Assembly (NCBI GenBank): GCA_030789695.1
Contig: CM061134.1
Coordinates: forward strand, 61,945,334 to 62,009,333
Reading direction: 5' to 3'
Origin: Scilla litardierei
Lineage: Eukaryota > Streptophyta > Magnoliopsida > Asparagales > Asparagaceae
DNA length: 64,000 nucleotides
In this document: one piece after another, positions 45,748-58,680 of the stretch
How positions within the stretch are numbered: the stretch's first letter is position 1
How the letters are laid out: every line of letters starts with the position of its first letter
Program-made: the position numbers and the translations under genes
The notes under the pieces: generated by a model
The model's input: the letters and a program-made list of their open reading frames with translations, nothing else
Databases searched by the model: none
What the model was told of the DNA's origin: nothing

Positions 45748-47574
45748 TGATCGCTCCGGAATGTAACCCAAAAGTGCGACCGTGTAGTTTTACCGCAAGC
45801 GCACGGTGTAGCGGCGAGCGGGTTATCGAACACAGGGAGGACGAATGAAAGTGCTTGCTCCGAACAACCTGGCTATTAAGAACAGAAAAGAGGGAATTTG
45901 CCTTTGGCGATCCTATCACAATCGTCAGACAAAGTACGAAGATATCAAATCAAATAAAGACGCCTAGGGAATGGGGAATCCCCGCTACTCACCGTATCTC
46001 GTCAATATGATTCATTGGCATCAACATTGCTAGGGTAGAATCTCGGATGAACTAGTTGCAACTGAATGCAAAACCTAGCTCACGCTCTCGCGCTGTTGCC
46101 GGTCTATAGCTAACCTAGGTTCGGGTCCAATCTCTTACAAACCCTAGCCTAGGCAAGCTAGCATTAGGATCAACATCATCGTTCAATCGCGCCCCGAGCC
46201 CACTCTCGTGCAAACTCGGGCCGCGACCTAGGTTGGGATAGTTCCTACCCGTCCAATCTCTTGCAAACGGGTATCGGCACGGAATTGCAACTGAGAACCC
46301 TAGTATCGGTCCAATCTCTTGCAAACCGATACTACGGAAACTCAATTTCAACCCGATTCGGATTTCTAGGGTTCCCTATCAAATTGGGATCCAATCTCTT
46401 GCAAATCCCAATCGGTATGAACTCCTAGCCATCCGTAATAAATCGATCCCAATCTAACCCTAATAGCAATTCTAGCAATATTTCTACCAATTCATCACAA
46501 ATCTGAAATTGGGCTCGTAGGGTTCATCCCCACGCCCCAAGACGTAAGAACTACTCACAATTCATAGCACAAATACAAAAATAATCAATGGAATTAACAA
46601 GAGAATTCATCACAATATTCAAATAAGCAATAAAAATAGTATTTTTAAAGGAGAGAGATGCAAACCAATAGAGTTCTTCAATGAATCCAACAAAAATCAA
46701 CTTTTCTCTCCTCTCCAATCACAATAATCTAAAGCTAAAAAGTTAATCTAAAAAGCTGCAAAAAGTCAAGAGAAAAAGCTCTCTAACCTAGGGTAAAAAC
46801 AGGGGTTAAATACCCCCCAAAATCGTCCAAAAAACTGTGACCAAAATGCCCCTGCGCAGCCTGAAAACCGCAATTTTCGCTACAGGCAGCGCGTCGCACT
46901 CGGCCAAGTGACAAAAGTCGCTCGGCCGAGTAAGAAACCCTGAAAATTTCCAGTAAGTCTTGGTCTTCGGGGGTCTTCACTTCGGGGGCGGCTCGGCCGA
47001 GTGAGTTGTCGTCGCTCGGCCGATGGCTTCTTTGTACTCGGGCGGTCGGCATTTTCCGCTCGGCCGAGTGGGTCTTCTGAAGCTCAGGCAGACGAAAAAC
47101 AGTAAGTTAGCGATTTTTGATGGGCTTCGTCTGAGTGCCACTCGGGCGGACGGGGTCTCGTCACTCGGCCGATGTGGCTTTCGATGCTCGGCCGAGTGCA
47201 CATATGATGCATGTCCGATCTGGTCGGCCGAGCGGTGTCTCGCTGGTCGGCCGAGTGACTCCTTCACTCGGCCGAGTGAGACACCAAAAATGCCATTTCA
47301 GCTTGTTTTTGCCTCCTCGTTGCTCCTGCGACGTTCTTTCTTCTTCCGCTCCTCTCCAATAGCAAAATACCCCTCGGGGAGGTCGTCGGTGACACTCTGG
47401 AGTAGGCGTATCTCGAGATCACTCCAAATCGCTCCAAATCACCAGAAATACGACAAAAACAACAAATCGTGAAAAGCATCGTAATATCGTCGATATATCG
47501 TGAAAAAACATGATTTGAGCGATCTAAATGGCATGCAAACATGCGGGAAAAAAGTGTAAAATAAGGAGTGATCA
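45748..47574 (-). repeat. Athila 3' LTR (1827 bp)
   Basis: Contains hairpins with a common CCAATCTCTTGCAA loop (46115-46412) and a run of CTCGGCCGAG palindromes (46895-47285). Open frames here are short and mirrored in the other LTR. Confidence 0.95.
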
Positions 47575-49483
47575 AAATCCCCCAAGCTTACCTCTTACTC
47601 GTCCTCGAGGAAGATAAGTAAGAGGCGAACCCGGTGGATTCCGAAAACGAAAACGGCGGAAAAATGGAAAATGAAAAACGAAGAAAGAAGAAAGCGAAGA
47701 GGGAAGCTGCTAGATCATTTTCTCAGGACGTGGGTTTCGCTTACTCATATAGCATGCACCGAATGTAAAACACATGTCAAAGAAATTTATTTCGATATCA
47801 TAGTATAATGGTGCAAATAGAAATAGAAAACCCAAGAATAATGATATAACATGAAAAACGGAATAATTTTAGAATTAACATCGTCTGAATCATCTAAAGC
47901 CGTATCCAATATCGCAGATCACACACTTTTCAATTGAACGCTTTCTAAGAGGAGTATAAGAATATCACACCGTAGAATAGAAAGAATAGAAAGATGTGGA
48001 TATCATGAAATGAGTGCTTGGCATAGATTTCTGGACTTCGTAAAGCTAAAAAAAATCTCACCGAGTATAGAATATTACTTAGCCTAGGTTGTCGTGCAAC
48101 GTCAAGTAGTCACTCTCTCACACATCAATGGATTCTCTCCCCCAAGCTTATCTATAAGCGTGGTGGCATAAAAAATATTTACATCCCCATTTCTATAAGG
48201 CTCCAAAAGTGATAAAAATAAAAACAAAAGAAGGAAAGAAAGGGAGAACATGAGATGAGATCTTTTATTGAGGTTCTTTTCTCTTTTCTTTTCTTTTTCT
48301 TTTTTTTTGAATAGCATATATACACAACGATCCCAACTCAAAGAGAAATAAGGATATACAAGAATTTTTCTGTTTCTTTCTTTGGTTTTGGGAAATTTGG
48401 AGTTAGGAATTAATAGCGGGGGAAATGCCATATAATAGAATCGCTTAAGGGGAGACTCACCAATGATTTTAAAATAGAGAAATGATGTTCAAGATATGTG
48501 GAGAAAGAAATAAATATGTCTCTCGGTTCACTCTATAGGACGTGCACGACAACTTCAGCAGGGTAATCTAATCTACTCAGTTTCAATCACAAAAAAGCTA
48601 ACTAATCCAGATTTATCATAGCTAACATCATTCAATCATCCTGAAGTGAAATGTACATATCATGCATATAGAAGTGATATAGGAAAAAAACGGTACTCCA
48701 GATATAAGCATTCAATGCGTGAATCTTGGTGTGTTTTCTGCGATAGCATACATATGAATATTCAGACTCAGCTAATAATAAAATTTCATCCATTTTCATG
48801 CGGAAAAAGTGTGGGTTACTATCTCTAAATGCAGAGCAAGTCATAGCATATGATATCAGAAACAAAATCTAAGACATGACAAATATAGCACGCATATATA
48901 GAGAAAGCTAACACCACGTAATCATCATCACAGAAAAGTCATCTCTAGCATGAGATGAAAAAGAAATAAAGATAAAGGGAAAATGAAACTATTTACAATG
49001 CAGCACACAAAGAAAATAAAAAAACGTGATGCATGGTAAAAAGAAGAAAAAGTGATGAAAATGAGTGCAAATGCGGAAAATGGCGTGAAAAAACTAAAAA
49101 TAAAGGTGGTAAATCGAAAAGAACGTGAGAACTCACTCCCCCAAGCTAAATGGCACAGTGTCCTCAATGTGCGAAGTGTGTACACCGAGAGACAAGTAAT
49201 GTGAGGGTAAGTGAGGATGCATGCATGATGAAAAAGAAAATAAAATAACAAAAGAAAAATAAGAAATAAAAATATGATGCGGACATGATGCATGCAGATA
49301 TACGAGTGAATCAGATATATAGTAGTGTCACCAAAAACTCTCCCGCTCTCCCAAAAATGATATATAAATATATGATCAAAATGTGTATCCAGAACAGTGA
49401 GGAGAGGGGGGTGGGCAAAAGTCATCAGGACCCAGCAGAGACGGGCAGCACAACGACAAAAAGAACGATGGCATCAAGGGTGC
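47575..49483 (-). other. Athila 3' untranslated tail
   Basis: No gene. The minus-strand purine run AGCTTGGGGGATTT directly before the 3' LTR is the likely polypurine tract. Two more TAGCTTGGGGGAG-type runs occur at about 48135-48150 and 49135-49148. The rest is A/T-rich with a pyrimidine tract near 48270-48310. Confidence 0.7.
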
Positions 49484-51595
49484 CTAAGAAGGTGGGACTG
49501 CGCCGTCTCCGTCCTGAGGCGGAGGTGGTGGTGGTGGTGGGACATGCTGCTGAGCGGGTGTGGGTGTGGGTGTGGAAGTGGTAGCAGGCCGGGTGTGTGT
49601 AGGAGTGGGGGTGGGGACCTGCTGGGTGGGTGTGGGTACGCGGGGGAGCTGATCTAGGACCTGGGTAAGGCAGTAGTGAATGTGCGAAAGCAGGTCGAAG
49701 CGACCAGCCATCACGGAGACGGTGGAGGACAGGGTCCTAAGGTCGCCTCTGAGGCCACTCACCGCCCCCTCGAGAGCACGAATGCTTTGAAGTACAGTGT
49801 CGGGGGGAGGTGGTGCAGAGGGACGCACCGGTCTGTGCTGTGTAGGGCGGGGCTGGCGTACTCGGGTGGCGTAGGTGATGGGCTCAGCAGGTAGGTGGAC
49901 AAAAGGTGCTGCGCTCGCAAGTGTGGGCCTGGCCTCAGTGTGAGGCCGGGGCACCGGTTGGTGAGAAGTGGGGGCAGCAACAACGAAAGAGGAGTACAAA
50001 AGTGGCAACGAGGCGGCCAGAGAGGTCGGTGACACAGACGTGTGGACAGACGCCACGACACTCTCAAAAAATACAGCAGCGGTGGAGACAGAGGTGGAGA
50101 CCACGATCTCCACGGCGGTGGCAAAAGAGGGCTCTCTGCACTCAACTATGGTCGGCGGGCGCTCGGGTAGGGCAGAGGAAACAGGCTCGACAGACAGAGG
50201 GCCAGCGGTGGTGGTGGGCGTGGAGGTAGTGGAAGTGGTCGTAGGCGTGGAGGCAGTGGAGGTGGGCTCAGCGAGGGTACTCCCGACACCGACAGAAGTG
50301 TGGACAGAGGTGTCGGGAGCAGCAGAAATATCAGGGATAGGCTGAGGGGCCACGGGGTCAACAGGTGCAGCGGGCTCAGCAGGTGCAACGGGGTCTGCGG
50401 GTGCAGCGTGGGCAGCGTGGGCCTGCTCAGCCTCCTCGGCCTCGAGCACGTATGCGGCGGGGATCAGAAGATCCATCACCGGGAGCCAGTCCACCTGGGC
50501 CGGTGCAATATGAGTCCGAGCTGGGCTCGGAAGAATCATGTAATCGGCACCGTAGGGGCTGTGCAGCCAGACCCAGTGTCGCTCACCGTGTGGACGAAGC
50601 ATCTTCATCCGGGCCATAACATCTATGGACAGTGAAGTGGGGTCCGGTGCTCGTCACAGGTCATCAGGAAATTCCTCACCGGTCATAAGGGTGAGCAAGG
50701 TGATCAGACCATCGCAGCATATCGGTGAGCGAGCGCCCACCGATACGATGATGCGGTCCAAAAACCAGGCCGCGACATCAATCACGACGGCGGGGACCAA
50801 CTCATCGCCCTCCCTAGATAGAGCTCTGGGCCGTGTCATCGCGTAGAGCATATAAAGCTCCGACGTGGACATCGTACCCGGCTCATATCTCGCCAAAAAG
50901 GTCGTCGCCATAAGGCGCTGAGCTATAAGGAGGCAAGGGTGGACGATGGCCGAGGCCTTGGCCCTACTAGGGTCAAAGGCAGCGTGAAGACCCGTAATTC
51001 GGGCCCAGAAGGCGCCGGCATCGAAGGAAGGTGGGGGAATGTGAGTGGGGGCGTAACCACGGTCGGCCCCGGGGACATCGGGCCACGAGAAGAAAGCTCT
51101 CATCATACCGAGAGTGACCTGGCACTCCCGGTCCATGAACCTAAACGAGCATCCCTCGTCGGTCCGGGCGATCGAACTAAGCACCTCAAGTGTCGGACGG
51201 ATAAACGTGTCCGCCGACACCTGGAAGAAATCTCACCAGCCCACGTTGTCGTACAACGTGAGCATCCCCTCGAGTACCCCCAGGTGTCCTAGGTCTACAA
51301 GGTGTGCGAACCTGGAGGGTACGATCGAGCGCTGGGAGATACGCTCGAAAGCGACGCTGTGTGCATCGTTCCCGAACGTAATCCCCAGCGGCCCGACAAG
51401 TGGAGCCGGAGGTGGTGGCTGTGCGGGCTCTGCAGGCTGTGCGGGGTGTGCGGGGCCTGTAGGCTGTGCTGGGGGAACAGGGTGTGGTGGAGAAGGTGGA
51501 GGAGAGTCCTCCACCTCGTGGGAGGGGCCGGCATCATCCGCCCGCTTCCGCTTGGCGGAAGCTCTCCTCGACCTCGGCCGTGTCCGGGGCGGCAT
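49484..51595 (-). pseudogene. Athila third gene (ATHILA ORF-1 / plant transposon protein type)
   Basis: One frame of 704 codons starts MPPRTRPRSRRASAKRKR (basic, possibly nuclear) and has a proline-rich stretch. The conserved domain follows: ITFGNDAHSVAFERISQRSI, VPSRF, LG.LEGMLTLYDNVGW, FFQVS.DTFIRPTLEVLSSI and SFRFMDRECQVTLGMM. This is the protein found with Athila elements in many plants, whose function is unknown. Next come a long Ala/Pro/Ser/Thr-rich region, a coiled-coil-like segment (VLQSIRALEGAVSGLRGDLRTL) and a proline-rich end. Two in-frame TGA stops (51233-51235 and 50654-50656) interrupt it. I see no transmembrane segment, so an envelope-like role is not supported. Confidence 0.7.
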
Positions 51596-52808
51596 ATGGG
51601 CCCCGAGCGCTCACCAAAACCAATGAAAATGCGGCGTGCGTAAAATAAAGGAAAGAGTATACCACGACACGTCGTGAGAGCAAAGCTATGGAAGCGTGCG
51701 AAGACGACGCCTCCACGTAGCCCAAAACAGTCCCTGGAAGCTCCCCTGGGCTCCCCTAAGCTCCCAAATATAACCTGCGCATGAAACGGAGATACCAGCG
51801 AGTAATATTCAAAACGTATGGGGAATTAGGGGTATAATAGATAGAAATTGAAATTAATTTGGGTTTGGGGTTCGTTAAACGCATGGATCGTCAAAAAATA
51901 CGCAAAAGAGGAGAAATAGGCGAAAATCGGCGTTACCGGAGGTGGCCGGAGGCGTGGCCGCCGGCGGCGACTCGGGCGAGGTGCGGCGGCGGCTCGGCCG
52001 GCGAAGGGTGGCCGAGCGGCGGCGTGGGGCGAGCGATCGGGCGAGCAAAGGGGGGATTCGGGCGCTGGGAATGCGAAAGGTCGGGCGCTGAGGATTTTAT
52101 CTCGCTTCGAAAAATGCGCCCGACCCCCACCCCTTTTTATAGTAAAAGTTATGACTCGGCCGAGTGACTGAGTCGCTCGGCCGAGTGAACTTAAAGGAAA
52201 AATTCCTCCCTTCTACGCTTCGGCCGAGTGGCCTTGCCATCCTCGGCTGAGTGGAGTAAGTCCATTCGGCCGAGTGGCTCAAGCTACTCGGCAAGACTCG
52301 CCCTAGGAGCGTATCAGTTTTACTCGGCCGAGTGAATATATATACTCGGCCGAGTAGCAGTTATACTGAAATCAAGAAAAGAAACAGAGAGTTGGGTACA
52401 GCAGACTTCCCTCGTTCGTGAGCCGCTCGACCGGACGAACTTGTGTGCTCAGCCGAGTGACTAGTATACTCGGTCGAGTGAACCATGTTTTCTGCTGTTC
52501 GTCTTCGTTTGGGCTCTAAACTCTGTTTTTCTTCCTCCAGTCGATTTCATCTTCCTCCTAAGCATCGAGCCCCTTCTTGGGGTGCTCCTCGTTGCCTTGT
52601 TCATCCTCCTAATGATGGGTACCTCGTTCTCCTCTCCTGTCAAGAAAAATAGGACCCGTTATCACAAAATTTTTGGGCGAACGACTCAAAACACTAAAAA
52701 TTTCTAAAACAAAAATAAAGGAAAAGCAAAAATAAAGCTATAACCGTTGGTTTGCCTCCCGACAAGCGCTCGTTTAAGGTCGTGAGCTCGACCCCCTATG
52801 ATTTTCAA
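51596..52808 (-). other. Athila spacer between pol and the third gene
   Basis: No gene. GC-rich near 51940-52060, then several CTCGGCCGAGTG palindromes (52157-52360) like those in the LTRs. Confidence 0.7.
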
Positions 52809-55800
52809 TTAATGCGGGATGTTTGGTGCATATGAGATGCACCCGTCAAATTTTCCAGGGAGAACGCTTGGATTCGGAAGTTGCGGCGGCGTGTTCTCCC
52901 TCGGTGGTCTCTCGTCTCGAATAGTGTTGGGGAGTGGCTCCCCCAAGCTAGCGTTTGCTCCGGTCCTCGGCTTCACCGGTGACGCCGATTTCCGTATCAG
53001 CGGGGCTTTCTTCGGAGACCTTAATTTTGAGAGCTTGCAGAGCTCTCGAATCCTTGCGACATCAGCGTCGCCTTCATCAATTTCAGCGGAGAAGTCGGGG
53101 GAATCATTTATCTTCTCGTCTTGGTCCAAATCCGGCCCTTCCTCGAAATCTTCTTTGAATAGAGCGCCGATGGAGTGAGGGATCGCCTCCTCAATAGCCT
53201 CGTCAAGGAGGTATGAAAGATCATCCGGCCGTCCCTTAAGTAGATATACTCTATTGATTTCTCCCATTGGGAGTCCCTCGGAATAATGCTTGAGCCTCTG
53301 ACCATTTACCTTGAATGTGGCTCCGTCCTTTCTTTCCAACTCGAAGGCCCCTCCCGGTTGCATGTGCTTGATGGTGAAAGGTCTGGACCAACGTGACCTC
53401 AACTTACCGAAAAATAGTCGGAGCCGGGAATTATAGAGCAAGACCTTGTCTCCTACTTTGAAGTCTGTGACGGTTATGCGGGCATCGTGGAGAATCTTGG
53501 TCCTTTCTTTGTAAATTCTCGAGCTTTCGTAGGCGTCTCTTCTTATCTCATCAAGCTCGTTGATGTCCAAGAGTCGCCTCACCGCCGCACTCTTGTAATC
53601 ATAATTAAAGGTCTTGATGGCCCAATATGCGCGGTGTTCCAACTCCACCGGTAAGTGGCAAGCTTTCCCATAAACAAGTCGGAACGGTGTGGTGACTATG
53701 GGAGTGCGAAAGGCCGTGCGATATGCCCATAGAGCATCGTTTAGCTTCATTGACCAATCCTTTCTAGATCGATCCATAGTCTTCTCAAGAATTTGCTTGA
53801 TTTCTCTATTTGAGACTTCCACTTGGCCGCTTGTCTGGGGGTGATATGCCATGCCAACTCTATGGTTTACCCCATACTTCTTTAGCATGGCTTCAAACTT
53901 GTTTTCTATGAAATGGCTCCCCCCATCGCTTATCAAGGTACGAGGCACTCCGAAGCGTGGGAAGATATTCTGCTTGAAGAACTTAGAGACGACCCTTGCA
54001 TCGTTAGTAGGGGTGGCGATTGCTTCCACCCATTTGGAGACATAGTCAACGGCCAATAGGATGTATTTGTTACCGTTGCTCGACGGAAATGGTCCCATGA
54101 AGTCTACTCCCCAACAATCAAAAAGCTCAATTTCTTGGATGGGCCTCATTGGCATCTCATTGCGTTTGGAGATATTCCCGGTCCGTTGGCATCTATCGCA
54201 CCCCTTTACAAAGGCGTGGGTGTCTCTAAACATTGTTGGCCAGAAGAATCCGCTCTGCAAGATCTTAGCGGTTGTCTTAGAGGCGGCGTGATGTCCCCCG
54301 CAAGGCATGCCGTGGCAATGCAAAATGATAGATGTTGCCTCCTCCTTAGAAACACACCTCCGAATAATGCCATCTTTGCATATCTTGAAGAGGTATGGAT
54401 CTTCCCAAAAATAGCTACGGACCTCATGCAAAAATTTCCTCTTTTGATGCGTGGGCATCCCATGCGGTTTAATTCCACAAGCCAAGTAGTTGACGAAGTC
54501 CGCGTACCAAGGTACTTCACCGGTCCTTATGGCATATAGCCTCTCATCCACAAACGTGTCGTCGATAGGTAAACTCTCATCCTCCTTGTCGTGAATGAGC
54601 CTAGACAAATGATCCGCCACGACATTGTCCGTATCTTTCTTGTCTCTGATCTCCAAATCGAATTCTTGCAACAAGAGTATCCACCTAATCAACCGAGGTT
54701 TGGCATCCTTCTTGTTTAAAAGATACTTCAACGTCGCATGGTCAGTGTGGACAATCACCTTGGAACCAAGTAGGTAGGAGCGAAACTTCTCGATGGAATA
54801 GACGACCGCTAGAAGCTCTTTTTCGGTAGTTGTGTAGTTTTTCTGCGCGTCATCCAACGTCTTGCTCGCATAGTATATCGCATGAAGCTTCCTATCTTTC
54901 CTTTGTCCCAATACCGCTCCAATGGCTTGGTCGCTAGCATCACACATTAGCTCAAAGGGAAGGCTCCAATCCGGTGGTTGTATGATGGGCGCGGAAACTA
55001 GTGCTTCCTTCAAGGTGTTGAAGGCTTGCAAGCATTCCCCTGAAAAAATAAAAGGAGTATCTTTAGCGAGCAAGGAAGTAAGTGGTCGGGCAATCGAGGC
55101 GAAATCCTTGATGAAGCGGCGGTAAAACCCCGCATGACCAAGAAAGCCTCTAATGCCCTTGACATTAATAGGAGGGGGGAGTTTCTCGATTACCTCAATC
55201 TTTGCTTTATCTACCTCAATTCCTCTCGAGGAGACAAGGTGCCCGAGAACTATACCTTCCGTGACCATGAAGTGACACTTCTCCCAATTTAGAGTGAGAT
55301 TGTTTTGTTGACACCTTTTAAGGACTTTAGTAAGATTGGCCAAACAAGAGTCAAACTCACTTCCATAAACCGAAAAATCATCCATAAAAACTTCCATAAT
55401 ATTTTCAATGTAATCGGAAAATATAGATGTCATACACCTCTGAAAGGTGGCGGGAGCATTACAAAGACCAAACGGCATCCTACGGTAGGCATAGGTACCA
55501 TAGGGACAAGTAAAAGTGGTCTTTTCTTGGTCATCTTCGTGCAAAGGGAATTGGAAGAATCCCGAATACCCATCTAGATAACAAAAATATTTATGTTTGG
55601 CTAGGCGCTCAAGCATTTGATCAATGAAGGGCAATGGGTAATGGTCCTTTCGGGTCGCTTTATTTAGTTTCCTATAATCAATGCACATTCGCCATCCCGT
55701 GACAGTGCGTGTAGAAATGGGCTCTCCTTTATCATTTTTTATAACTGTCATCCCCCCTTTCTTGGGGACGACGTGAACAGGGCTAACCCATCTACTGTCA

Positions 55801-56684
55801 GAGATAGGATAAATAATACCGACGTCAAGCAATTTTAGGATTTCCTTTTTAACCACCTCCTTCATGTTCGGGTTTAACCGCCTTTGAGGCTCTATGGAGG
55901 TGGCGTCGGTATCCTCCAAATGGATCCTATGTGTGCAAAGCCTAGGACTTATCCCTTTTAGATCGGAGATAGTGTAGCCAAGGACATCTTTGTGACTCCT
56001 AAGAACGTTTAGGAGTTTTTCAAGTTGATCTTGCGTGAGGTGGGAGTTGACTATCACCGGGAAGGTTAATTTATTACCTAAAAAGGCATACCCTAGATTC
56101 GGTGGTAATTGTTTAAGTTCAACCTCGAGAGGTGCCGCTTCTTCTTCATCTGCTCGCATGAGTTTAGCTTCTTCATTGTCATCCGAGTTTAGCTCATGCT
56201 CAGGTGACTTGCTCTCATGCGAAGACTCAGACTCGCTTCTTAGTGAGGACGATGCATCGAAATAGGTGCTCTCCGATTCAGTGCTAGCATCGTCGAAAAC
56301 TTCACTCTGCTCCGGTTCGTTCCTGGAGTCAAGAAACACATCAGACGATTCATAAAAGCAGGAGTAAGTGTCATAGAGTGTAACTCCCTGATCATTGGTT
56401 TGCTCGGAAGATTCTTCGGGGGTATAGTGCTCTTCGTCACTTGCTCTGCCATCTTCAAAGTATAACTTGTCATCTATCACATCAACTCTGACATTGCCCC
56501 CGATAGTCCCATCCGGGGAGACTTTATCCATCACAAAACTAGCAAACAGTTGTTCGTCGGGGTCCTTGATATCGATAGCAAAAGCTCCGGTAGCGTGGAC
56601 CTCATCGACAAGCTCCTTAAGGAGGTCTGTGAAGGAGTCATAATCTTCCTGACTGAGTTCTGTTGTCGACATTGCATCCTCCAT
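52809..56684 (-). CDS. Athila pol polyprotein (RT, RNase H, integrase), gag and protease absent
   Basis: The chosen start is the ATG at 56684, about 140 bp after the primer site; the frame is also open upstream through the primer site into the LTR. Residues 1-184 are strongly acidic and match neither gag nor aspartic protease. RT begins near 186 ([10 protein letters not shown]), with the catalytic FMDDF at 433-437. RNase H starts near 575 (CDASD). The integrase has an HHCC zinc finger (about 789-832) and D861, D920, E956, the D,D-35-E spacing. No stop occurs in 1291 codons, so these enzymes could be intact. An acidic C-terminal tail follows. Without gag the element would need particles from another Athila copy. 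Confidence 0.9.
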   Translation of the reverse strand: MEDAMSTTELSQEDYDSFTDLLKELVDEVHATGAFAIDIKDPDEQLFASFVMDKVSPDGTIGGNVRVDVIDDKLYFEDGRASDEEHYTPEESSEQTNDQGVTLYDTYSCFYESSDVFLDSRNEPEQSEVFDDASTESESTYFDASSSLRSESESSHESKSPEHELNSDDNEEAKLMRADEEEAAPLEVELKQLPPNLGYAFLGNKLTFPVIVNSHLTQDQLEKLLNVLRSHKDVLGYTISDLKGISPRLCTHRIHLEDTDATSIEPQRRLNPNMKEVVKKEILKLLDVGIIYPISDSRWVSPVHVVPKKGGMTVIKNDKGEPISTRTVTGWRMCIDYRKLNKATRKDHYPLPFIDQMLERLAKHKYFCYLDGYSGFFQFPLHEDDQEKTTFTCPYGTYAYRRMPFGLCNAPATFQRCMTSIFSDYIENIMEVFMDDFSVYGSEFDSCLANLTKVLKRCQQNNLTLNWEKCHFMVTEGIVLGHLVSSRGIEVDKAKIEVIEKLPPPINVKGIRGFLGHAGFYRRFIKDFASIARPLTSLLAKDTPFIFSGECLQAFNTLKEALVSAPIIQPPDWSLPFELMCDASDQAIGAVLGQRKDRKLHAIYYASKTLDDAQKNYTTTEKELLAVVYSIEKFRSYLLGSKVIVHTDHATLKYLLNKKDAKPRLIRWILLLQEFDLEIRDKKDTDNVVADHLSRLIHDKEDESLPIDDTFVDERLYAIRTGEVPWYADFVNYLACGIKPHGMPTHQKRKFLHEVRSYFWEDPYLFKICKDGIIRRCVSKEEATSIILHCHGMPCGGHHAASKTTAKILQSGFFWPTMFRDTHAFVKGCDRCQRTGNISKRNEMPMRPIQEIELFDCWGVDFMGPFPSSNGNKYILLAVDYVSKWVEAIATPTNDARVVSKFFKQNIFPRFGVPRTLISDGGSHFIENKFEAMLKKYGVNHRVGMAYHPQTSGQVEVSNREIKQILEKTMDRSRKDWSMKLNDALWAYRTAFRTPIVTTPFRLVYGKACHLPVELEHRAYWAIKTFNYDYKSAAVRRLLDINELDEIRRDAYESSRIYKERTKILHDARITVTDFKVGDKVLLYNSRLRLFFGKLRSRWSRPFTIKHMQPGGAFELERKDGATFKVNGQRLKHYSEGLPMGEINRVYLLKGRPDDLSYLLDEAIEEAIPHSIGALFKEDFEEGPDLDQDEKINDSPDFSAEIDEGDADVARIRELCKLSKLRSPKKAPLIRKSASPVKPRTGANASLGEPLPNTIRDERPPRENTPPQLPNPSVLPGKFDGCISYAPNIPH

Positions 56685-56825
56685 TCTCCCTGTTAAGATC
56701 GTATGCAAAATACGGGGAGAATATGCAAATTGGGCTGCGAACAGAGTTAGAACAAGATGTAGAAGAAAGTAAAGAAAGAAAGAAAAATAACCGGGTGGTC
56801 GATGTCGAACACCGTCAAAACGATC

Positions 56826-56843
56826 TCCCCGGTAACGGCGCCA
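56826..56843 (-). other. primer binding site, tRNA-Asp type
   Basis: Minus-strand TGGCGCCGTTACCGGGGA lies six bases after the 5' LTR. It is complementary to the 3' end of plant tRNA-Asp except for one base, as is usual for Athila-type elements. Confidence 0.85.
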
Positions 56844-56849
56844 AAAACT

Positions 56850-58675
56850 TGATCGCTCCGGAATGTAACCCAAAAGTGCGACCGTGTAGTTTTACCGCAA
56901 GCGCACGGTGTAGCGACGAGCGGGTTATCGAACACAGGGAGGACAAATGAAAGTGCTTGCTCCGAACAACCTGGCTATTAAGAACAGAAAAGATGGAATT
57001 TGCCTTTGGCGATCCTGTCACAATCGTCAGACAAAGTACGAAGATATCAAATCAAATAAAGACGCCTAGGGAATGGGGAATCCCCGCTACTCACCGTATC
57101 TCGTCAATGTGATTCATTGGCATCAACATTGCTAGGGTAGAATCTCGGATGAACTAGTTGCAACTGAATGTAAAACCTAGCTCACGCTCTCGCGCTGTTC
57201 CCGGTCTATAGCTAACCTAGGTTCGGGTCCAATCTCTTGCAAACCCTAGCCTAGGCAAGCTAGCATTAGGATCAACATCATCGTTCAATCGCGCCCCGAG
57301 CCCACTCTCGTGCAAACTCGGGCCGTGACCTAGGTTGGGATAGTTCCTACCTGTCCAATCTCTTGCAAACGGGTATCGGCATGGAATTGCAACCGAGAAC
57401 CCTAGTATCGGTCCAATCTCTTACAAACCGATACTACGGAAACTCAATTTCAACCCGATTCAGATTTCTAGGGTTCCCTATCGAATTGGGATCCAATCTC
57501 TTGCAAATCCCAATCGGTATGAACTCCTAGCCATCTGTAATAAATCGATCACAATCTAACCCTAATAGCAATTCTAGCAATATTTCTACCAATTCATCAC
57601 AAATCTGAAATTGGGCTCGTAGGGTTCATCCCCACACCCCAAGACGTAAGAACTACTCACAATTCATAGCACAAATACAAAAATAATCAATGGAATTAAC
57701 AAGAGAATTCATCACAATATTCAAATAAGCAATAAAAATAGTATTTTTAAAGGAGAGAGATGCAAACCAATAGAGTTCTTCAATGAATCCAACAAAAATC
57801 AACTTTTCTCTCCTCTCCAATCACAATAATCTAAAGCTAAAAAGTTAATCTAAAAAGCTGCAAAAAGTCAAGAGAAAAAGCTCTCTAACCTAGGGTAAAA
57901 ACAGGGGTTAAATACCCCCCAAAATCGTCCAAAAAACTGTGACCAAAATGCCCCTGCGCAGCCTGAAAACCACAATTTTCGCTACAGGCAGCGCGTCGCA
58001 CTCGGCCGAGTGACAAAAGTCGCTCGGCCGAGTAAGAAACCCTGAAAATTTCCAGTAAGTCTTTGTCTTCGGGGGTCTTCACTTCGGGGGCGGCTCGGCC
58101 GAGTGAGTTGTCGTCACTCGGCCGATGGCTTCTTTGTACTCGGGCGGTCGGCATTTTCCACTCGGCTGAGTGGGTCTTCTGAAGCTCAGGCAGACGAAAA
58201 ACAGTAAGTTGGCGATTTTTGATGGGCTTCGTCTGAGTGCCACTCGGGCGGACGGGGTCTCGTCACTCGGCCGATGTGGCTTCCGATGCTCGGCCGAGTG
58301 CACATATGATGCATGTCCGATCTGGTCGGCCGAGCGGTGTCTCGCTGGTCGGCCGAGTGACTCCTTCACTCGGCCGAGTGAGACACCAAAAATGCCATTT
58401 CAGCTTGTTTTTGCCTCCTCGTCGCTCCTGCAACGTTCTTTCTTCTTCCGCTCCTCTCCAATAGCAAAATACCCCTCGGGGAGGTCGTCGGTGACACTCT
58501 GGAGTAGGCGTATCTTGAGATCACTCCAAATCGCTCCAAATCACCTGAAATACGACAAAAACAACAAATCGTGAAAAGCATCGCAATATCGTCGATATAT
58601 CGTGAAAAACATGATTTGAGCGATCTAAATGGCATGCAAACATGCGGGAAAAAAGTGTAAAATAAGGAGTGATCA
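56850..58675 (-). repeat. Athila 5' LTR (1826 bp)
   Basis: Mate of the 45748-47574 LTR with the same hairpin set (about 57210-57515) and the same CTCGGCCGAG run (about 58000-58380). Confidence 0.95.
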
Positions 58676-58680
58676 TTGAG

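Larger units (their letters stand above)
45748..58675 (-). mobile_element. Athila-clade Ty3/gypsy element lacking gag and protease, 12.9 kb
   Basis: Two LTRs (45748-47574, 56850-58675) share TGATCGCTCC and GGAGTGATCA ends, and the target TTGAG is duplicated at 45743-45747 and 58676-58680. On the minus strand the order is 5' LTR, tRNA-Asp-type primer site, a 1291-codon RT-RNase H-integrase frame, a GC-rich spacer, a third gene of Athila type, a long A/T-rich tail, a purine run and the 3' LTR. By eye the LTRs differ at about 30 positions (near 2%), so the insertion is older than the LARD. It interrupts the GCGCAC-repeat region. Confidence 0.95.

Noticed and set aside
49484..51595. Envelope-like protein in the Athila element
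   Set aside because: No signal peptide or transmembrane segment; the conserved part matches the ATHILA ORF-1 type instead.
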